Below are positions 7,594 to 15,246 of a stretch of 27,848 nucleotides of DNA, piece by piece. Below the pieces are notes generated by a model, which was given only the letters and a program-made list of their open reading frames with translations, was not told where the DNA came from and made no database searches. The position numbers and the translations under genes are program-made. Origin of the DNA: an uncultured Oscillospiraceae bacterium (GTDB taxonomy: Bacteria; Bacillota; Clostridia; Oscillospirales; Oscillospiraceae). How positions within the stretch are numbered: the first letter of the stretch is position 1; each line of letters starts with the position of its first letter. The DNA is taken from assembly GCA_934654755.1 (NCBI GenBank), contig CAKUGQ010000021.1:1-27848 (forward strand), written 5' to 3'.

Positions 7594-8499
7594 TCACAGC
7601 AATGCGTCCACAAAGGCGCGGGCATCAAAGGGCATCAGGTCGTCCATCTGCTCACCCACGCCGATGAGCTTGACAGGAATTTGCAGCGTGTCAGCCACGG
7701 CAATTACAATACCGCCCTTGGCGGTGCCGTCGAGCTTCGTCAGCGCAATGGCTGTCACACCCGCAATCTGCTTGAACTGCTGCGCCTGCATCAGACCGTT
7801 TTGACCTGTGGTGCCGTCAAGCACCAGCAACACCTCTTTATCCGCACCGGGAAGCTCCCGGTCAATCACGCGGGATATCTTTCCCAATTCGTTCATCAGA
7901 TTCGCCTTATTATGCAGACGGCCTGCGGTGTCGCACAGAATAACATCCGTCCCTCGCGCCTTGGCGGCGGAAATGGCATCGAATACCACGGCGGCAGGGT
8001 CTGCGCCCTCATGCTGGCGGACGATGTCCACACCGGAGCGGCCCGCCCAGATTTCAAGCTGGTCGGCTGCTGCTGCGCGGAAGGTATCTCCCGCGCACAG
8101 CAGTACGCGCTTCCCCTCGCCGCGCAGGCGGTGCGCCAGCTTGCCGATGGTCGTGGTCTTACCGACACCGTTGACGCCGATAACCAGGATCACGGACGGC
8201 TTCGTTTCGATATGCAGCGCAGTATCGCCCACGTCAAGCATTTCGACAAGGATGTCCTTCAGCGCATTCCGGATCTCCTCGGCTTCGCGCAGCTTCTGCT
8301 CTTTGACACGCGCACGGAGACGTTCGACTGCCCTGGTCGCCGTCTCCACACCGAGGTCGGCAAGGATCAGACTCTCCTCCAATTCGTCGAAGAACTCGTC
8401 GTTCGCGCCGGAAAAGCCGGAGAATACGCCGCCAATGGCATTGGCCATTGCCGTTCTGGTCTTCTTCAGACCGTTTTTTATCTTTTCAAAAAAGCCCAT
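7594..8499 (-). CDS. ftsY: Signal recognition particle receptor FtsY
   Basis: 301 residues; the SRP receptor GTPase that docks ribosome-SRP complexes at the membrane. It has the N and G domains with only a short N-terminal amphipathic stretch (MGFFEKIKNGLKKT) instead of the long acidic A domain of enterobacterial FtsY, as is common in Firmicutes. GTPase motifs: GVNGVGKTTT starting at 108, DTAGR at 190-194 and TKLDGTAKGG from 254. The gene follows smc by 17 bases, the conserved smc-ftsY order, and has GGAGGAAG upstream of its ATG. Confidence 0.97.
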   Translation of the reverse strand: MGFFEKIKNGLKKTRTAMANAIGGVFSGFSGANDEFFDELEESLILADLGVETATRAVERLRARVKEQKLREAEEIRNALKDILVEMLDVGDTALHIETKPSVILVIGVNGVGKTTTIGKLAHRLRGEGKRVLLCAGDTFRAAAADQLEIWAGRSGVDIVRQHEGADPAAVVFDAISAAKARGTDVILCDTAGRLHNKANLMNELGKISRVIDRELPGADKEVLLVLDGTTGQNGLMQAQQFKQIAGVTAIALTKLDGTAKGGIVIAVADTLQIPVKLIGVGEQMDDLMPFDARAFVDALL

Positions 8500-8516
8500 G
8501 CTTCCTCCTTTGACGG

Positions 8517-11500
8517 TCAGACGGCCTCAATGCCGAGCTGCCGCTCCATTTCATTCAAATCCAGGTGCAGGATCTTGGAAATACCCTGCTCCTGCATGGT
8601 CACGCCGTACAGCACATCCGCAGCCTCCATGGTACCGCGGCGGTGCGTGATAACGATAAACTGCGTCTTTTCGCTCAGCCCGTGCAGATAGTGTGCGAAG
8701 CGCTCCACGTTTCGGTCGTCCAGTGCGGCATCGATCTCGTCGAGCATACAGAAGGGCGTCGGCCGCACCTTCAGAATTGAGAAATACAGAGCAATGGCCA
8801 CAAAAGCCTTTTCTCCGCCGGAGAGCAGCGTAATGGTTTTGAGCTGCTTCCCGGGTGGCTGCACACGGATCTCAATGCCGCAGGAAAGCGGGTCGGACGG
8901 ATCCTCCAGCTCCAGAGAGCCTTTGCCCCCGCCGAACATTTCCACAAAGGTCTCACCGAAATAGCGGTTGATCCGCGCAAATTCGGTCGTAAAAATGTCC
9001 GTCATCTGCTTTGTGATGTCCGAAATGATGCCCTCCAGCTCACGCTTGGAGGTCAGCACATCGTCGCGCTGTCCCGTCAGATATTCATAACGCTCGTTGA
9101 CACGGGCAAATTCCTCAATCGCCCCGATGTTCGGCGAACCGAGTGCGGAAATCTTCTTCTTCAGCTCCGCAGCGCGCTTTTGCGCAGCGGGAACGCTCTC
9201 AATCTCGGCGGCAGCCTGCGCAGCCGTCGAGCGGGTCAGCTCGTAGCTCTCCCAGAGCCGGTCGATGATCTGCCGCTCTTCCGCCTCTGCGGCTGTCTTT
9301 TTCGCCTCCAGCCGGGCGGTTTCCCGTTCCATGTTCAGAATATCGCGGTTTTTGTTCTGCGCTTCCTTTTCTGCAGAGGTCTTGCGCTCTTCAATGCGGC
9401 GGCGCTCGGTCAGTGCATCCTGAAGACGCTGCTTCTCCTGCCCGGCAGCCTGACGCAGAGTCTCAAGCTGTCCGGCGCGCTGCGCAATCGTATCGTCCAG
9501 CCCGTTCGCCTCACGTTCATAATCCGCAATGCGTTGAAGCCGCTGACTGCGATCGCCCTGCATTTCGGCCTCCAGCGCACGCAGATGCGCGGCAGACTCC
9601 TGCGCAGAGGTATCCTCCGCTTCAAGCGCGGCAAGCTCCAGACGGAGCGCGGTCAGGCGTTCGGTCAGGCGGCTGCTCTGCTCGGCGGCGACGCTCTGTC
9701 CGTCGGAAAGCACGTTCAGTTCCCGCTCCGTCTCGCCGATTTGACGCTCCAGAGCGGAAATATGTTCCGTCAGCGCCGCTTCACGCCGACGATCCTCGGC
9801 AGTGCGGCTGTCATAGCTCTCCAGTTCCCGATTGGAAGAATCGATCGCCGCGCCGATGGCGCCGAGCAGCGCCTCATACTGCCGCCGCTCTCCCTCCAGA
9901 CGCAGCGCGTCATCCTGCGCGGCGCGCAGGCGATCGGCTTCGGCGGTCAATTCAAACTCGACCTGCTGCGTCAGGCGCTGCGCCTCGGCGAGCTCGTTTT
10001 TCTGCTGCGAAAGCTGTGCCTCAAGCGATTTTTGTTCGCCGCGCAGGCGTTCAATCTCGTTGGCGCGGCTCAAAATGCCCGCACTTTTGGTCACGGCGCC
10101 GCCGGTCATCGAGCCGCCGGCGTTGACAACCTGGCCGTCAAGCGTCACAACGCGAAAGCGATGGTGGTATTGCCGCGCAATGCGCACAGCGGCATCCAGA
10201 TCCGTCGAAACAACGGTCTTTCCCAGTAAGTTCTGAATGATCTGTCGGTACGTCCCCTCATAGGAAACCAGCTCCGAGGCAATGCCGACAAAGCCCGGAC
10301 AATCCTCCACGCCGCGCTCGTCGAGCGTGCGGCCGGTGATCACATTCAACGGCAGAAAGGTCGCGCGGCCGGAATCCGTCCGTGACAAATAGCGTATGGC
10401 CTCTTTACCGGCATTTTCATCGTCAACAACGAGCTGCTGCATGGCGCTGCCGAGCGCCGTCTCCACGGCGACGGTATAGCGGGTCTCCGTGCGCAGCAGC
10501 ATGGAGACCGGCCCGTGGATCCCGCGCAGAGTCCCGCGGGCGCTCTGCTGCATTACAACGCGCACAGCCTTGGAATAGCCTTCGAAATCGCGCTGCAATT
10601 CCTCAAACATCTGCAGCCGCGAGCGGTTGGTATCCAGCCGGACAGCGGTATCGTTCGCCTTCTTTTGCAGCGCGTCGCGCTTCTGCACACGGGCAGTCTG
10701 CCGCAGGCGGTATCCCTCAATGGTGTTCTGCGCTGCCGTGATCTCCTCCTGTGCTTCGGCAAGACGCCGCTGTGCCTCGGCAAGTCCGTTTTGGGTCTGC
10801 GCACGCCGTGCAACGGCGGCATCCAGGTCGGCCCGGACGAGCGCAATGCGCTCGGCGCTATGTGCAATGGACTCCTCCACGGCATTTTTATCCGCATTTT
10901 TGGCGGAAAGCGTGCTTCTCGCCTGCTCCTGTGCACCGCGCAGCTCCAGATAACGCTTTGTCAGCCCCTCGGCATTTTGCGTCAGACGTTCGCCCTCGCG
11001 CTGCGCTTCGGAAACACTGTCGCGCAGCGTGGCACATTGCCCGGCGATCTCGCTCCTGCGCATTTCCAACGCCGCGATCTGCCCGGCGATGCCGCCGCTT
11101 CTCTGCTCCTGTTCACTCAGCTCGTCACGCAGGCGTGTAAGATTCTCGCGAAGATTGGCAGCATTCGTCTGCAAAACGGCGATTTCCCCCTGTGCGTTCT
11201 GTACACGCGCCTCCGCGTCCGCGATCTGCTGGCGGAGCTGCTCCGCTTGCAGGTCGCGGTTGTGGAGGTCAAAGGTCAGGCTTTCGGAGGTGACATAGAG
11301 CGCGGTGAGCGCTTCGTGCTCCTGCTGCAGGATAAAAGCAGCGGAAGCATAGTCCTGCTCGGCCTTGCGCGCCGTCTCGCCCAGCTTTTCCAGCGTGCGC
11401 AGCCACAGCGCGACCTCTACGCCGCGCAGCTCCTCACGGTAAGCCAGAAACTGCTTTGCTCTGGCCGCCTGCTCACGCAGCGGCTCAACCTGAAGCTCCA

Positions 11501-12092
11501 GCTCGGAGATCTTGTCGCCGATACGCAGGAGGTTGTCCTCCGTCGTAGCCAGGCGGCGTTCCGTTTCCTCCTTGCGGTGGCGGTATTTGGAAATGCCGGC
11601 AGCTTCCTCGAAAATTTCACGGCGATCGGTGCTCTTCAGCGCCAGAATTTCGTCGATGCGGCCCTGACTGATGTTGGAATAACCCTCACGCCCGAGTCCG
11701 GTGTCCATGAACAGCTCGTTGACGTCGCGCAGGCGCACAGACTTGCGGTTGATATAGAATTCACTCTCTCCGGAGCGGTAATAGCGGCGCGTGACCATCA
11801 ATTCGTCGGCGTCGTAACGCAGGGCACGGTCGGAATTGTCCAGTACGAGCGTCGCCTCGGCATAGCCGACCTGTGCGCGCTTCTGCGTCCCGCCGAAGAT
11901 GACATCCTCCATTTTCTGACCACGCAGCGAACGGGAGTTCTGTTCGCCCATGACCCAACGCAGCGCGTCGGAAATGTTCGATTTTCCCGAGCCGTTCGGC
12001 CCGACGATCGCAGTAATGTCATGGCCGAAGGTTACGAGCGTCTTGTCCGGGAAGGACTTGAAGCCCTGAATCTCCAGATACTTCAGATACAT
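8517..12092 (-). CDS. smc: Chromosome segregation ATPase SMC
   Basis: 1191 residues, full length for bacterial SMC. It forms the condensin-like complex with ScpA/ScpB and organises and separates chromosomes. The Walker A motif GPNGSGKS lies at 31-38, the hinge at roughly 510-640 (GIHGPVSMLL through FLPLNVITG) between two long coiled-coil arms rich in Glu, Ala, Arg and Gln, the ABC signature LSGGEKA near residue 1090, and the Walker B CMLDEIDAALDD shortly after. GGGAGAAG precedes the ATG. It is the first gene of an eight-gene minus-strand block, with its own promoter at 12127-12155 and a terminator for rnc just upstream. Confidence 0.98.
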   Translation of the reverse strand: MYLKYLEIQGFKSFPDKTLVTFGHDITAIVGPNGSGKSNISDALRWVMGEQNSRSLRGQKMEDVIFGGTQKRAQVGYAEATLVLDNSDRALRYDADELMVTRRYYRSGESEFYINRKSVRLRDVNELFMDTGLGREGYSNISQGRIDEILALKSTDRREIFEEAAGISKYRHRKEETERRLATTEDNLLRIGDKISELELQVEPLREQAARAKQFLAYREELRGVEVALWLRTLEKLGETARKAEQDYASAAFILQQEHEALTALYVTSESLTFDLHNRDLQAEQLRQQIADAEARVQNAQGEIAVLQTNAANLRENLTRLRDELSEQEQRSGGIAGQIAALEMRRSEIAGQCATLRDSVSEAQREGERLTQNAEGLTKRYLELRGAQEQARSTLSAKNADKNAVEESIAHSAERIALVRADLDAAVARRAQTQNGLAEAQRRLAEAQEEITAAQNTIEGYRLRQTARVQKRDALQKKANDTAVRLDTNRSRLQMFEELQRDFEGYSKAVRVVMQQSARGTLRGIHGPVSMLLRTETRYTVAVETALGSAMQQLVVDDENAGKEAIRYLSRTDSGRATFLPLNVITGRTLDERGVEDCPGFVGIASELVSYEGTYRQIIQNLLGKTVVSTDLDAAVRIARQYHHRFRVVTLDGQVVNAGGSMTGGAVTKSAGILSRANEIERLRGEQKSLEAQLSQQKNELAEAQRLTQQVEFELTAEADRLRAAQDDALRLEGERRQYEALLGAIGAAIDSSNRELESYDSRTAEDRRREAALTEHISALERQIGETERELNVLSDGQSVAAEQSSRLTERLTALRLELAALEAEDTSAQESAAHLRALEAEMQGDRSQRLQRIADYEREANGLDDTIAQRAGQLETLRQAAGQEKQRLQDALTERRRIEERKTSAEKEAQNKNRDILNMERETARLEAKKTAAEAEERQIIDRLWESYELTRSTAAQAAAEIESVPAAQKRAAELKKKISALGSPNIGAIEEFARVNERYEYLTGQRDDVLTSKRELEGIISDITKQMTDIFTTEFARINRYFGETFVEMFGGGKGSLELEDPSDPLSCGIEIRVQPPGKQLKTITLLSGGEKAFVAIALYFSILKVRPTPFCMLDEIDAALDDRNVERFAHYLHGLSEKTQFIVITHRRGTMEAADVLYGVTMQEQGISKILHLDLNEMERQLGIEAV

Positions 12093-12126
12093 TCAAAAAC
12101 TTCTCCCATTTTAGTATCAATGCTTC

Positions 12127-12155
12127 ATTCTACCAAAAAACACGCCGAATTGCAA
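12127..12155 (-). promoter_or_regulatory. Promoter of the smc operon
   Basis: The minus strand carries TTGCAA (12150-12155), a 17-base spacer and TAGAAT (12127-12132). The predicted start is near 12120, about 28 bases before the smc ATG. The same -35/-10 hexamers with the same spacing occur before the LexA-like gene. Confidence 0.8.
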
Positions 12156-12185
12156 GATGCAGCCGCAAAAAAGTAGCCCTAAACG

Positions 12186-12219
12186 CCAAAAAGCGCCCCC
12201 CTGTATCAGGAAGCGCTTT
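12186..12219 (-). terminator. rnc intrinsic terminator
   Basis: AAAGCGC/GCGCTTT outer stem with an inner CCTG/CAGG pairing and a three-base loop; on the minus strand it is followed by TTTTT. It begins four bases after the rnc stop and separates the plsX-rnc transcript from the smc promoter. Confidence 0.82.
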
Positions 12220-12222
12220 CAG

Positions 12223-12909
12223 TTACGGCTCATTGGGGAAAAGACGCGCAATGGCTTCGGCTGCCGCCGCCTGCTCGGCACGTTTTTTGCTCGTCCCGGT
12301 GCCGTTTCCGATCGGCTCGCCGTTGAGCAGCACGCGCACTACGAACTCGCGGCAGTGCGGCGGACCGTTTTCGTCGATCAGTTCATAGCTGAGCAGTTGG
12401 TCGCGCTTGCGCTGCACCAGCTCCTGAAGCTCCGTCTTATAGTCTCGCGGATTGGCCGTGCGGCTCAGCCGCGGGAGGACAAGGCGCTCGATGATCCCGC
12501 GTGCGGCCTGAAGGCCGCCGTCCAGATAGGCCGCCGCAATGAGCGACTCCATCACATCACACAAAATGCCTGCACGGTCGCGCCCGCCGGAATGCTGCTC
12601 TCCGTGACCGAGCAGCAGATACTCCCCCAGGCCGATGCTGCGTGCGACGGCGGCAAGATTGTTTTCGCAGACCAGCTCCGCGCGAATGCGCGTCAGCTCA
12701 CCCTCCTGCTTTTCCGGGAAGCTGCGGTAGAGAAAATCCGCCGCAACGAAGCCCAGTATGGAATCGCCGAGAAACTCAAGCCGCTCATAGCTCATGCCCG
12801 TTCCGTGTTCGTTGGCATAAGAGCTGTGGGAAAGTGCGCGCTGCAAAAGTGCCCGATCGTTATAGGCATAGCCCAAAACGGCCTCCAGCGCCGTCAGATT
12901 ACCGTGCAT
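12223..12909 (-). CDS. rnc: Ribonuclease III
   Basis: 228 residues; the double-strand-specific endoribonuclease for rRNA precursors and structured mRNAs. The signature ERLEFLGDS lies at 42-50 with the catalytic acidic residues around it and E121 in DVMESLIAA. A double-stranded RNA-binding domain occupies about 155-224 (KTELQELVQ through SKKRAEQAAAAEAI). Length and both domains are normal. The ATG lies 11 bases inside the end of plsX, suggesting coupled translation. A terminator follows directly. The usual order in relatives is plsX-acpP-rnc-smc-ftsY; here acpP is missing between plsX and rnc. Confidence 0.97.
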   Translation of the reverse strand: MHGNLTALEAVLGYAYNDRALLQRALSHSSYANEHGTGMSYERLEFLGDSILGFVAADFLYRSFPEKQEGELTRIRAELVCENNLAAVARSIGLGEYLLLGHGEQHSGGRDRAGILCDVMESLIAAAYLDGGLQAARGIIERLVLPRLSRTANPRDYKTELQELVQRKRDQLLSYELIDENGPPHCREFVVRVLLNGEPIGNGTGTSKKRAEQAAAAEAIARLFPNEP

Positions 12910-13927
12910 CGCCCGCCTCCATGTTCATCGCACCGATGTTGGCGCGGATCTCATCGCAAAAGCCGCTGGAAACGGCGTTCATCGCCTGCCGGACGGAGCC
13001 GACGATCGCCACGGCATCGGACGAGCCGTGTGCCTTGATCACCGGCTTGGAAACGCCCAGAAGCAATGAGCCGCCGACCTGCCGGTAGTCCATCATACGT
13101 TTCATCTCATCAAAACCGCGCTTGCACAGCAGCCCGCCCAGCATCGTCAGGAAATTACGTTTGACCGCGCGCTTGATCTGCTTGGACATGAAGATCGCCG
13201 TACCCTCAATGCTCTTGAGCAATACGTTCCCCGAAAAACCGTCCGCAACAATCACGTCCGCAGGACTGAGCGGTACATCGCGCGCTTCAATATTTCCGAC
13301 AAACCGGATCAGCCCGCGCTCGGATGCCCGCTTCAGAAGCGTGTACGCCTCCTTATGCAGCGCATCGCCCTTGCCCTCCTCCACACCGTTGTTGAGCAGT
13401 GCGACGGACGGCTCCTCTTTGCCGAGCGCCCTCTGGGCATAAAACGAACCCATGCAGCCGAATTGCAGCAAAAACTCCGGCGTACACTCGGCATTGGCGC
13501 CCGCATCGACCAGAATGGAGCCGGTACCGAGCGGCATAACCGGCGCGAAGGCGGCGCGGCGGATACCTCGAATGCGCTTGACGACCAGCGTTGCGCCGGT
13601 CAGCAGGGCGCCGGTATTGCCGGCGGAGAGGAAGGCGTCGCCCTGCCCGTCGGCAAGCATCTTCAGGCCGACGATCATCGACGAGTCGCGGTGCTGCTGC
13701 ACGACGTGCGCGGGATCGGCGTGCATATCCACCACATCCTCGGCATTGGCGATCTCCACACCGCCGGGAAGCGTATCGAAGCCGCCGCGCTTCACGGCGG
13801 CAAGAAGCTCCTCTCCGCGGCCGACGAGCATGATCTCCGTACCGAGTGTTTCGGCTGCCTGCAGTGCACCCAAAACGATCTGGTCGGGCGCATTGTCGCC
13901 GCCCATTGCGTCAATGATGATCTTCAT
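12899..13927 (-). CDS. plsX: Phosphate acyltransferase PlsX
   Basis: 342 residues. It makes acyl-phosphate from acyl-ACP and phosphate, the first step of phosphatidic acid synthesis in most Gram-positives. It starts MKIIIDAMGGDNAP, as family members do, and has the NAEDVVDMHADP, SAGNTGALLTGATL and DVIVADGFSGNVLLKS blocks. The start overlaps the trmFO stop as ATGA. The end overlaps rnc by 11 bases. No fapR or fabD and no acpP lies next to it, so the lipid genes it normally accompanies must be elsewhere. Confidence 0.96.
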   Translation of the reverse strand: MKIIIDAMGGDNAPDQIVLGALQAAETLGTEIMLVGRGEELLAAVKRGGFDTLPGGVEIANAEDVVDMHADPAHVVQQHRDSSMIVGLKMLADGQGDAFLSAGNTGALLTGATLVVKRIRGIRRAAFAPVMPLGTGSILVDAGANAECTPEFLLQFGCMGSFYAQRALGKEEPSVALLNNGVEEGKGDALHKEAYTLLKRASERGLIRFVGNIEARDVPLSPADVIVADGFSGNVLLKSIEGTAIFMSKQIKRAVKRNFLTMLGGLLCKRGFDEMKRMMDYRQVGGSLLLGVSKPVIKAHGSSDAVAIVGSVRQAMNAVSSGFCDEIRANIGAMNMEAGDAR

Positions 13928-15246
13928 AGCGAACCCTCTTTCCTTGCAGAATAACCCGTTTCCTCCAGCACCGCCAGAGCGCGCTGCGCAATGGCCAGAT
14001 TCTTATTTGCCTTCCCCTTGACACGGTACTCCAACGGCGCAATGATGCCGAAATTAACATTCATCGGCTGGAAGTCGTGAACGGTTTCGTCGCTGATATA
14101 ATAGCCGAGTGCGCCGATGGCCGTTCGGTTGGTAAAGTCCGGCACCGGCTCGCCGTGCAGCCGCGCAGCCATGCTCACCGCCGCCACATAACCCGATGCG
14201 CAGGATTCCACATAGCCCTCCACACCCGTCATCTGCCCCGCGAAGGCAACCAGCGGGTCGCGCCGATCGGCAAAGCCGCGGTCGAGCAGCTTCGGAGAGT
14301 TCAGGAAGGTATTGCGGTGCATCACACCGTAGCGAACAAATTCCGCCTCTTTCAGCGCGGGGATCATGGAAAACACGCGCCTCTGTTCCGGAAATTTCAG
14401 ATGTGTCTGGAAGCCGACGAGGTTATAGACGTTTCCGGCGGCATTATCACGTCGGAGCTGCACAACGGCATAGGGCTCGCGGCCGGTCGATGGGTCGTTC
14501 AAGCCGACGGGCTTAAGCGGCCCGTAGCGCAGTGTATCAACACCGCGCCGTGCCATAACCTCCACCGGCATACAGCCCTCAAAGACATTTTTATCCTCAA
14601 AGCCATGAACCTCGGCCTCCTGCGCGGCCGCCAGTTCGCGGACAAAGGCTGCGTACTCCTCTTTTGTCAGTGCGCAGTTGATATAATCGGCGCTGCCGCG
14701 GTCGTAGCGCGAAGCAAACCATGCGCGGCTCATATCGATAGAATCAAAGGTGACAAGGGGTGCGGCAGCATCGAAGAAATGTAAATACTCGGCGTTTCCG
14801 AAATAACGGCCGATAGCCTCGCTCATTGCCTCCGAAGTCAGCGGACCGGTGGCTATGATAACCGGCCCCTGTGGAACCTCGGTCACTTCACGGCTTTCGA
14901 CCGTAATATTCGGATGGCTGCGCAGACGTTGTGTGACCAGTCCCGAGAAGCCGTAGCGGTCTACCGCCAGACACCCGCCCGCCTCCACGCGCGTTTCGTC
15001 CGCACAGGCAAGGATCAGGCTCCCCAGACGGCGAAGCTCCTCCTTGAGCAGTCCCACGGCGTTTTCCAGCCGATCCCCGCGCAGAGAATTGGAGCACACC
15101 AGCTCCGCAAAGTCGCCGCTGTGATGTGCCGGGGACATCTTCTGCGGTTTCATTTCAATCAGGCGCACGGAAAAGCCGCGCTCGGCAAGCTGCCATGCCG
15201 CTTCGCTTCCGGCAAGACCCGCGCCGATAACTTTCACTTCGATCAT
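13924..15246 (-). CDS. trmFO: Methylenetetrahydrofolate-tRNA-(uracil-5-)-methyltransferase TrmFO
   Basis: 440 residues. It makes ribothymidine at tRNA position 54 using methylenetetrahydrofolate and reduced FAD, the folate route of Firmicutes. The FAD-binding Rossmann motif GAGLAGSEAA is at about 8-17, followed by IEMKPQKMSPAHHSGDFAELVCSNSLR, a highly typical TrmFO stretch. The ATG at 15246 overlaps the topA stop as ATGA. The open frame continues upstream through topA, but that is a shadow. The dprA-topA-trmFO order is conserved in Firmicutes. Confidence 0.97.
   Translation of the reverse strand: MIEVKVIGAGLAGSEAAWQLAERGFSVRLIEMKPQKMSPAHHSGDFAELVCSNSLRGDRLENAVGLLKEELRRLGSLILACADETRVEAGGCLAVDRYGFSGLVTQRLRSHPNITVESREVTEVPQGPVIIATGPLTSEAMSEAIGRYFGNAEYLHFFDAAAPLVTFDSIDMSRAWFASRYDRGSADYINCALTKEEYAAFVRELAAAQEAEVHGFEDKNVFEGCMPVEVMARRGVDTLRYGPLKPVGLNDPSTGREPYAVVQLRRDNAAGNVYNLVGFQTHLKFPEQRRVFSMIPALKEAEFVRYGVMHRNTFLNSPKLLDRGFADRRDPLVAFAGQMTGVEGYVESCASGYVAAVSMAARLHGEPVPDFTNRTAIGALGYYISDETVHDFQPMNVNFGIIAPLEYRVKGKANKNLAIAQRALAVLEETGYSARKEGSL

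Noticed and set aside
10515..12176. Long plus-strand open frames opposite smc, leuS, topA and the polymerase (up to 553 codons)
   Set aside because: They are antisense shadows in GC-rich genes; no ribosome binding sites, no recognisable domains, and the minus-strand genes are certain.
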